From Omnitrophica WOR_2 bacterium RIFCSPLOWO2_12_FULL_51_8 (GTDB taxonomy: Bacteria; Omnitrophota; Gorgyraeia; Gygaellales; Profunditerraquicolaceae): a stretch of 8,138 nt of DNA. Both the position numbers and the translations under genes were made by a program. Shown here one piece after another: positions 6,001-8,138 of the stretch. How positions within the stretch are numbered: position 1 is the first letter of the stretch; each line of letters begins with the position of its first letter. A model generated the notes under the pieces. The model was not told the DNA's origin. It ran no database searches and saw only the letters and a program-made list of their open reading frames with translations. The stretch spans positions 1 through 8,138 of the forward strand of contig MHHD01000009.1 of the NCBI GenBank assembly GCA_001805895.1, read 5' to 3'.

Positions 6001-8137
6001 GAGATTGAATGCTTTACGTGACGAGATAACGGCCGAGATTCGCGTCATTGAAGACGCCCCGCTGTCTGACCGCTCCGAAGTGCGGACGAGGTCAAGTGAA
6101 GATGACCTAACGGACCTGAGTCAACTGCGAGAAGCTATAGGAGCGTATGAGTCCCGGCTTCATGAAACCCGCCGCGGAGATCTGCCAGGCGTTATCCGTG
6201 AGCTCACGGGTTATCAGAATCGTTTTTTTAGGGCATGGAAGGGAAGGAAGGATTTTGAGCGTGTGGAACCGCTGCTGGAGCATTTGAGCCAGTTGCGCCG
6301 CGACGCAGAGACGCGTTTGAAAGAACCTTCTAGAGAGGAAAAACCAGAACCTCTTCGTCAGCAATTAAAGGAAGCCCAGTTTGAACCTGGTATGCATCCT
6401 TTAGAGCTTCAATCGGGACGGGTTGAGCGAGCTGCAGATTATCAATATGATGCGTCCTTCTGGGAACTCGCAGAGAGGACCAATCCTGGAACATTCGAAC
6501 GTGTGAAGAAAGTCCTTGCGACTTATTTTGATTCACCTAAACAGCCGTTGATTCAGGGTAAGGATTACGATGCCCATGTCGGCCGAAGTGTTTATATCCA
6601 TTTAACTAATCCCGTCGAAATCAGTGGCCGCGAGATGAAGGAAATCATTTTAAAAGGTGCACCGTTTGTGAAAGGAGAAAAGGGAGTTTTTGACATTCGG
6701 ACTTTGCATACGTCGGCTATTGCTGACCGAATGACACAAGCAGGGTTTGTGCATTTGGAATTTGATCAAGATGGCAGGGCGTATAAAAAACCGGTCGTCA
6801 GCCATCTGAAAAACGCGCTGGACCTTCAGCACGCCGAAACGGAATATGATGTCGGTCGGCATGCTTTTTACAATCCGTTGGCACCGGTGGACATTCTTCC
6901 TGTTATGCTTGTGCGCTACCGTGAAGATAAGGGTCCTTTAGGAAATCTTGCGGTTGTTGTGATGGCTTCTCCCTTACGGGTAACGGATGCTTCCGTAGAC
7001 GAACGCGTCAGAATTTCCCTTGAATCCCAGACGGAATGGGAGTGGAGATACACCGATTTTCACCGGTTAATTGTTTATTTGTACAAATCAAATGCCATAT
7101 CAATAGACAATGCCCATAACCAGTACGTGCAGTTTTATGAAAATTATGGATCCGCGCTGCGCAAGTTTCATGATGCTCGAAGCCCTCAAGGGGAGGGTGG
7201 CTATACCCACGGTAATTTCGCTAGGGATAATGCGGTGGTGAAAATTCATTTGACAGATGACAAAGGACGGCTCGTCATGGCGCAGGGTGAGGTCACCATT
7301 CGTGACTTGTCTGATGCTCACATCAAATCAGAAATGCCAAGAGACCAAGCCTTTGGCTATCAATTGCGCGACCTTTACTATGCCATCTTGGGGATCAAGG
7401 CAGATAAGCATTTTGATGAGCAGTACAAAGCCCTTTTCCAGAGGTCCTTTTTGGAAGGCTATTTTGGGAAAAATTTGGCAGAAAAGATCCTCAGCAAAGC
7501 TTTAAAGCCAGGATCCGTCGATTTGTCGTCAACGGTACATTGGGCGCTTGCTTCAAATGTAAAGCCTCTTGACGTTGCAACTCATGATCCGTTGGTACAA
7601 GCTCTCTGGCAAGTTTTTATGAATTCCGATACTCGCTCCGAGGCGCGGAAGTTAGAAGAGAAAAATCATTCGGATCCTGATATAAAAAATACCCTCGGTT
7701 CCATGGGAACCGAGGGTATTTCCCCTACCATGACTTTGGTAGAGACCAAGTTGAGACCCGCTGAAATAATAGCCCAGTATCCCATGCTTGTCAAGGTCGC
7801 AGGTCATGCGGAGGGTCCGGGAGTCGAACCCGCTTCCCGCAAAAGGGAATCCAAGGTCTCAACTTGGCCCACTTACCAAAGTGGTAAGACCCTCCGCTTT
7901 CCTGTGGACCATTTAACCCATCCGAATTTTACAGATAATAATATTTTAAGTCAAGGAATAATTGATAATTACTCAAGTCCAAACCGCTCCGAAGAGGAGG
8001 GAAAGCAGGTTGGAAGTTCACAGTTGGAAGTTGAAAGAACTGCACCTTCGAAGTCATCACGTCGCTCCGAAGTGCGGGCGGCACACAAGAAGTTTGAGAT
8101 TTCCGTTGGCAAGGATTTGGAAATTCCCAACTTTACT
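2..8137 (+). CDS. Internal part of a giant multidomain protein (open at both ends)
   Basis: Frame +2 was read codon by codon and contains no stop from base 2 to base 8137 (2,712 codons). No start or stop of this gene lies in the window. Most of it reads as ordinary soluble protein rich in Leu, Glu, Trp and Arg, with no obvious membrane segment or signal peptide. Visible parts, by residue within the window: HEXXH-type metallopeptidase-like segment (HEFVH at 1143-1147, EELGA from 1200); a SelO/kinase-fold-like segment (Lys 1606, Asn 1777, Asp 1789); helical and coiled-coil-like stretch about 1990-2120; a second SelO/kinase-like segment (Lys 2218, HGN at 2403-2405, Asp 2435). The parts are separated by RSE(V/A/L)R pentapeptides encoded by a palindromic repeat. 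Two stretches (about 240-735 and 7680-7960) do not look like protein; they are antisense to other genes. Overall function is unknown. Multifunctional giant proteins of Omnitrophota are the best comparison. The open frame is certain; the single-gene reading is likely. Confidence 0.9.
116..130 (+). repeat. RSEVR palindromic element, variant (GSEVR)
   Basis: The sequence GGCTCCGAAGTACGG is a two-substitution variant of the consensus CGCTCCGARGYGCGG and is read as GSEVR. It is the left end of the 87-bp composite repeat. Confidence 0.7.
116..202 (+). repeat. 87-bp composite repeat, copy 1
   Basis: This stretch aligns without gaps to 7985-8071. By hand count 73 of 87 bases match, and the offset of 7,869 bases is a multiple of three. 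Both copies begin with one RSE palindrome and run into a second one 78 bases later. The spacer contains GGAAAGCAGGTT and a purine-rich GTTGGAAG-type block. Translation is GSEVRGKQV...RTAPSK...RSE in copy 1. Confidence 0.85.
194..241 (+). repeat. RSEVR element interrupted by a second palindrome
   Basis: A 15-bp RSE element is split by 33 extra bases. TCCGAAG (197-203) is followed by an inserted hairpin sequence (204-229) and then a near-copy of the seven bases, TCCGAGG (230-236), before GTGCGG completes the element. The insert can pair CCTTCG (205-210) with CGAAGG (224-229), or CTTCG with CGAAG (218-222). Translation is RSEALRPERSRRSEVR, so the insertion kept the frame. Confidence 0.75.
257..475 (-). 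CDS. DUF2283 family protein, predicted antitoxin-like partner
   Basis: This 72-residue protein matches the DUF2283 pattern. It opens with M-K-I-E-Y-D-R-D-V-D-A-L-Y-I, then has an E-G-I-I-A-D-L-x-P-D-G-Q core, and ends the domain with G-I-E-I-L-D-A-S-K-R. Length and order of motifs are normal for the family, so it appears intact. DUF2283 genes frequently sit beside DUF4258 genes, and the pair is usually discussed as toxin-antitoxin-like; that role is inference here. The start at 475 lies six bases after the upstream stop. A GAGAGG ribosome-binding sequence (487-492) lies inside the end of the upstream gene, so translation is probably coupled. The stop is TGA at 257-259, just 15 bases before the composite palindrome at 194-241. 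The giant plus-strand frame crosses the gene without a stop because no TTA, CTA or TCA codon is used here. Confidence 0.87.
   Translation of the reverse strand: MKIEYDRDVDALYIQFQPTDKVAKSFKIQEGIIADLAPDGQIFGIEILDASKRMPLSSIGHIDLTFPITKAS
362..376 (+). repeat. RSEVR written in different codons, inside the antisense DUF2283 gene (ambiguous)
   Basis: The giant frame reads RSEVR here as CGG AGC GAG GTC CGC, mostly not the usual codons, and CGGA/TCCG can pair. The minus strand encodes the conserved ADLAP stretch of DUF2283, so this may be coincidence rather than a true copy of the element. Confidence 0.3.
482..730 (-). CDS. DUF4258 family protein, predicted toxin-like partner
   Basis: This 82-residue protein is recognised from its DUF4258 pattern. 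An N-terminal YSKHIRKRMRQRGLT block (the Y-S-x-H-x-x-x-R-M-x-x-R-G signature) is followed by D-M-I-K-E-T-I-x-H-P and an R-Y-L-A-R-K-R block. It ends in a V-V-Y-L-P...T-I-L-I-T-A-Y beta-hairpin. DUF4258 proteins are small RelE/ParE-like folds often found next to small antitoxin-like partners; toxin activity here is inferred. The start at 730 is chosen because the family signature begins almost at once after it. No Shine-Dalgarno sequence precedes it, but a sigma70-like promoter ends only seven bases upstream, so the mRNA may be leaderless. The stop (TAA at 482-484) is followed after six bases by the DUF2283 start, suggesting an operon. The gene lies antisense to the giant frame and in the same codon register. 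Confidence 0.85.
   Translation of the reverse strand: MLEYSKHIRKRMRQRGLTEDMIKETITHPDQTISAYQNRYLARKRIHGNMLEVVYLPMGDRTILITAYWSEQNSDQTTHERG
487..492 (-). promoter_or_regulatory. Ribosome-binding site for the DUF2283 gene
   Basis: The minus strand reads GAGAGG ten to eleven bases before the ATG at 475. It lies within the last codons of the DUF4258 gene, which fits coupled translation of the pair and supports the choice of start. Confidence 0.55.
738..765 (-). promoter_or_regulatory. Sigma70-like promoter for the DUF4258-DUF2283 pair
   Basis: On the minus strand there is a perfect -35 hexamer TTGACA (760-765), a 16-base spacer, and a -10 hexamer TATCAT (738-743, five of six consensus). The -10 ends seven bases before the ATG at 730, so transcription should begin at or next to the start codon. 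It lies inside the giant plus-strand frame. No start-site data exist. Confidence 0.6.
779..793 (+). repeat. RSEVR palindromic element
   Basis: CGCTCCGAGGTGCGG is a consensus copy; with the preceding C it gives a CCGC/GCGG stem. It lies just upstream of the promoter of the antisense DUF4258-DUF2283 pair and closes that cassette opposite the copy ending at 241. Confidence 0.85.
794..1492 (+). other. Giant protein: unassigned helical segment A
   Basis: Between the RSEVR copies at 779 and 1496 the giant frame encodes about 233 residues that read as normal protein. An acidic helical start is followed by a long charged helix around 960-1100. A mixed part at 1130-1370 contains FKIHSFVATEDFR and a beta-like P-L-V-I-Y-L strand. 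I recognise no family. Confidence 0.6.
1493..1516 (+). repeat. RSEVR palindromic element with extended stem
   Basis: The core at 1496-1510 encodes RSEVR. Flanks extend it to a hairpin: CCCCGT (1493-1498) pairs with ACGGGG (1511-1516), there is a bulged T, and CCG pairs with CGG around a five-base loop. It separates two unassigned helical segments. Confidence 0.85.
1517..2758 (+). other. Giant protein: unassigned segment B
   Basis: About 414 residues between two RSE elements. The first third is helical and Leu-rich. A later part (about 2150-2460) has aromatic, beta-rich sequence such as LYHFSNETLPVGGLFSL and YYRGDFWIEKLRFKS, and a predicted strand LFFVLWAPG near 2618-2642. Trp content is high. 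No catalytic motif or known family is apparent. Confidence 0.55.
2759..2795 (+). repeat. RSELR palindromic element followed by a second hairpin
   Basis: CGCTCCGAACTTCGG (2759-2773) encodes RSELR. It overlaps a second palindrome, CTTCGGC (2768-2774) pairing with GCCGAAG (2789-2795) around a 14-base loop. That resembles the hairpin inserted into the copy at 194-241. It lies just before the metallopeptidase-like segment. Confidence 0.65.
2774..4341 (+). other. Giant protein: HEXXH metallopeptidase-like segment
   Basis: HEFVHAMQD begins at 3428 (residue 1143), giving the HEXXH zinc motif with the usual hydrophobic middle. EELGAMF follows 57 residues later (from 3599), and its Glu could be the third ligand of a gluzincin-type site. 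The motif sits in a helical context (LPQNLMHEFVHAMQ), as in known metallopeptidases. Substrate and location are unknown. The remainder (about 3640-4340) is unassigned helical, Trp-rich sequence. Family-level assignment is not possible by eye. Confidence 0.5.
4342..4366 (+). repeat. RSEAR palindromic element with extended GC stem
   Basis: The core at 4349-4363 encodes RSEAR. CCCCCG (4342-4347) pairs with CGGGGG (4361-4366), with one bulged C, and CGC pairs with GCG around TCCGAG. The architecture matches the 1493-1516 copy though the outer stem sequence differs. It separates the metallopeptidase-like part from the first SelO-like segment. Confidence 0.85.
4490..5400 (+). other. Giant protein: SelO/kinase-fold-like segment 1
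   Basis: The order of motifs resembles SelO, the kinase-fold protein adenylyltransferase. DGTWLGVKGSG (Lys at 4817) matches the SelO DGT...LKGAG region. An LGARFVQPIAY block follows. FNRVASPHRW (about 5087-5116) matches the SelO RVAPSH block. Then comes a long helix LARQIGKNIALAQNLGF, with Asn at 5330 and Asp at 5366 (ETDVEDF) in the places of the catalytic-loop Asn and metal-binding Asp. Known SelO moves AMP from ATP to Ser, Thr or Tyr; activity here is inference. The match is by motif memory only and the domain is divergent. Confidence 0.45.
5401..6379 (+). other. Giant protein: helical linker between the SelO-like segments
   Basis: About 326 residues of helical sequence. Amphipathic helices (LLQLLQKGPTLVRFADLF and following) are followed around 5970-6060 and 6110-6360 by highly charged, heptad-like stretches such as LNALRDEITAEIRVIED and LLEHLSQLRRDAETRLKE. 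These could form coiled coils. The RSEVR element at 6071 interrupts them. No family recognised. Confidence 0.5.
6071..6085 (+). repeat. RSEVR palindromic element
   Basis: CGCTCCGAAGTGCGG, preceded by C, forms a CCGC/GCGG stem and encodes RSEVR. It lies in the helical linker between the two SelO-like segments. Confidence 0.85.
6380..7420 (+). other. Giant protein: SelO/kinase-fold-like segment 2
   Basis: A second copy of the same plan. IILKGAPFVKGEKG has Lys at 6653. A YNPLAPVDILPVMLVRY block is followed by VVVMASPLRV (about 6956-6982), equivalent to RVASPHRW of segment 1. Then come THGNFARDN (His at 7208, Asn-for-Asp at 7214, Asp-Asn at 7226-7231) and VTIRDLSDA (Asp at 7304), like the HG...DN and DFG-type positions of kinase-fold enzymes. 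It ends with the helical FGYQLRDLYYAIL. The usual catalytic Asp of HGD is Asn, as in a pseudokinase or a SelO-type active site. Segment 1 and this one look like an old internal duplication. Confidence 0.45.
7634..7648 (+). repeat. RSEAR palindromic element
   Basis: CGCTCCGAGGCGCGG encodes RSEAR and can pair CGC with GCG. It follows directly after the second SelO-like segment and opens the interval that contains the antisense tRNA unit. Confidence 0.85.
7681..7721 (-). terminator. Strong intrinsic terminator downstream of the tRNA-like gene
   Basis: Bases 7687-7702 and 7706-7721 form a perfect 16-bp stem with a three-base loop. Read on the minus strand it is followed by TTTTTTATA (7689-7681), the classic intrinsic terminator layout. 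It lies about 87 bases after the tRNA 3' end and faces the tRNA transcript. On the plus strand the stem is followed only by TTT then C, so it is a weak terminator for the giant mRNA, whose frame runs straight through it. Confidence 0.85.
7726..7886. repeat. Imperfect inverted repeat: partial copy of the tRNA 5' half in its own trailer
   Basis: Bases 7726-7758 are a reverse-oriented partial copy of the tRNA D-arm to anticodon-loop region (7855-7886). The paired blocks are 13 bp perfect (7746-7758 with 7855-7867), 8 bp (7734-7741 with 7874-7881) and 5 bp (7726-7730 with 7882-7886), with short internal loops. In the minus transcript the trailer could pair with the D-arm and anticodon strand and compete with the cloverleaf. 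In the giant mRNA it would form a long hairpin. The partial copy itself cannot fold as a full tRNA. Confidence 0.75.
7809..7895 (-). tRNA. tRNA-like gene, anticodon GAG (Leu codons), non-canonical 8/4 acceptor/T-stem
   Basis: The minus strand folds as a type II tRNA. Acceptor strands GGAGGGTC (7895-7888) and GACCCTCC (7817-7810) give 8 bp. The D-arm is CCAC/GTGG with loop TTTGGTAA. The anticodon arm CCAAG/CTTGG has loop TTGAGAC, giving anticodon GAG at 7860-7858. A long variable hairpin is TTCCC/GGGAA (7849-7834). The T-arm is CGGG/CCCG with loop TTCGACT. The discriminator is G (7809); the following bases are CA, so a full CCA is not encoded. Forcing the usual 7/5 layout leaves a G-G mismatch in the T-stem and four bases between acceptor and D-stem. 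An 8/4 layout (or 9/3 with a T-G pair and a clean TA linker) fits better. Such 12-bp branches occur in tRNA-Sec-like and suppressor-like tRNAs reported from metagenomes. A G discriminator and long arm are serine features, so the amino acid is uncertain. It has its own promoter and terminator and lies antisense within the giant frame. Confidence 0.8.
7926..7954 (-). promoter_or_regulatory. Sigma70-like promoter for the tRNA-like gene
   Basis: The minus strand carries TTGACT (7949-7954) and TAAAAT (7926-7931) separated by exactly 17 bases, close to the bacterial consensus. The spacer is AT-rich, unlike the surrounding coding sequence. A start near 7919 would give a 5' leader of about 24 bases before the tRNA at 7895. 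Confidence 0.7.
7985..8071 (+). repeat. 87-bp composite repeat, copy 2
   Basis: This is the partner of 116-202, in the same orientation and codon frame, translating as RSEEEGKQV...RTAPSK...RSE. Its first palindrome is degenerate (GAAGAGGAG instead of GARGYGCGG), while its second, at 8063-8077, is intact. It lies just beyond the tRNA cassette, whereas copy 1 lies just beyond the DUF4258-DUF2283 cassette. Confidence 0.85.
8063..8077 (+). repeat. RSEVR palindromic element
   Basis: CGCTCCGAAGTGCGG encodes RSEVR and forms the right end of composite repeat copy 2. Normal-looking protein sequence resumes after it. Confidence 0.85.
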
Positions 8138-8138
8138 A

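Noticed and set aside
7681..7721. Terminator ending the giant gene on the plus strand
   Set aside because: No stop codon precedes it in the giant frame and the plus side lacks a proper T-run; its T-run is on the minus strand, serving the tRNA.
7725..7800. A second tRNA on the plus strand
   Set aside because: Only the D-arm to anticodon-loop part is present; the sequence after the loop does not pair to close the anticodon stem, and there is no T-arm or acceptor partner.
116..8077. CRISPR array
   Set aside because: The repeats are 15 bp, separated by hundreds to over a thousand coding bases, and have no regular spacers or cas genes nearby.

Overview
The whole window lies inside one enormous open reading frame. 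Frame +2 (codons starting at base 2) has no stop from base 2 to base 8137. That is 2,712 codons with neither a start nor a stop in view, so this is an internal slice of a giant gene. A giant gene combined with repeated short in-frame palindromes read as Arg-Ser-Glu-Val/Ala-Arg suggests an uncultured Omnitrophota (OP3)-type bacterium. That assignment is inference from remembered features of the group, not from a marker gene.

Layout. Bases 2-112 are the end of an unrecognised segment. Bases 116-241 hold a composite repeat. Bases 257-730 carry, on the minus strand, a two-gene DUF4258-DUF2283 module (predicted toxin-antitoxin type) with its own sigma70-like promoter at 738-765. Bases 794-2758 encode unassigned, mostly helical protein. 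Bases 2774-4341 encode a segment with an HEFVH (HEXXH) motif and a downstream EELGA, like a zinc metallopeptidase. Bases 4490-5400 and about 6380-7420 encode two segments whose motifs resemble the kinase-fold protein adenylyltransferase SelO, separated by helical and coiled-coil-like sequence. Bases 7634-7985 hold a complete minus-strand RNA transcription unit: promoter, tRNA-like gene with anticodon GAG, trailer, and a strong intrinsic terminator. Bases 7985-8077 repeat the composite element seen at 116-202, after which new protein-like sequence begins.

Three things stand out. First, the giant frame stays open straight through the antisense toxin-antitoxin-like pair and through the antisense tRNA unit. 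Second, eleven copies of a short palindrome (consensus CGCTCCGARGYGCGG, plus degenerate ones) all lie in the same orientation and codon frame. They fall between recognisable segments and bracket both antisense cassettes. Third, the tRNA-like gene fits an unusual 8/4 (or 9/3) acceptor/T-stem arrangement with a long variable arm and a G discriminator, and its own trailer is complementary to its 5' half.

A working model (inference) is a giant modular protein whose linkers are seeded by a frame-preserving palindromic element, which also marks the sites where foreign cassettes sit without breaking translation.
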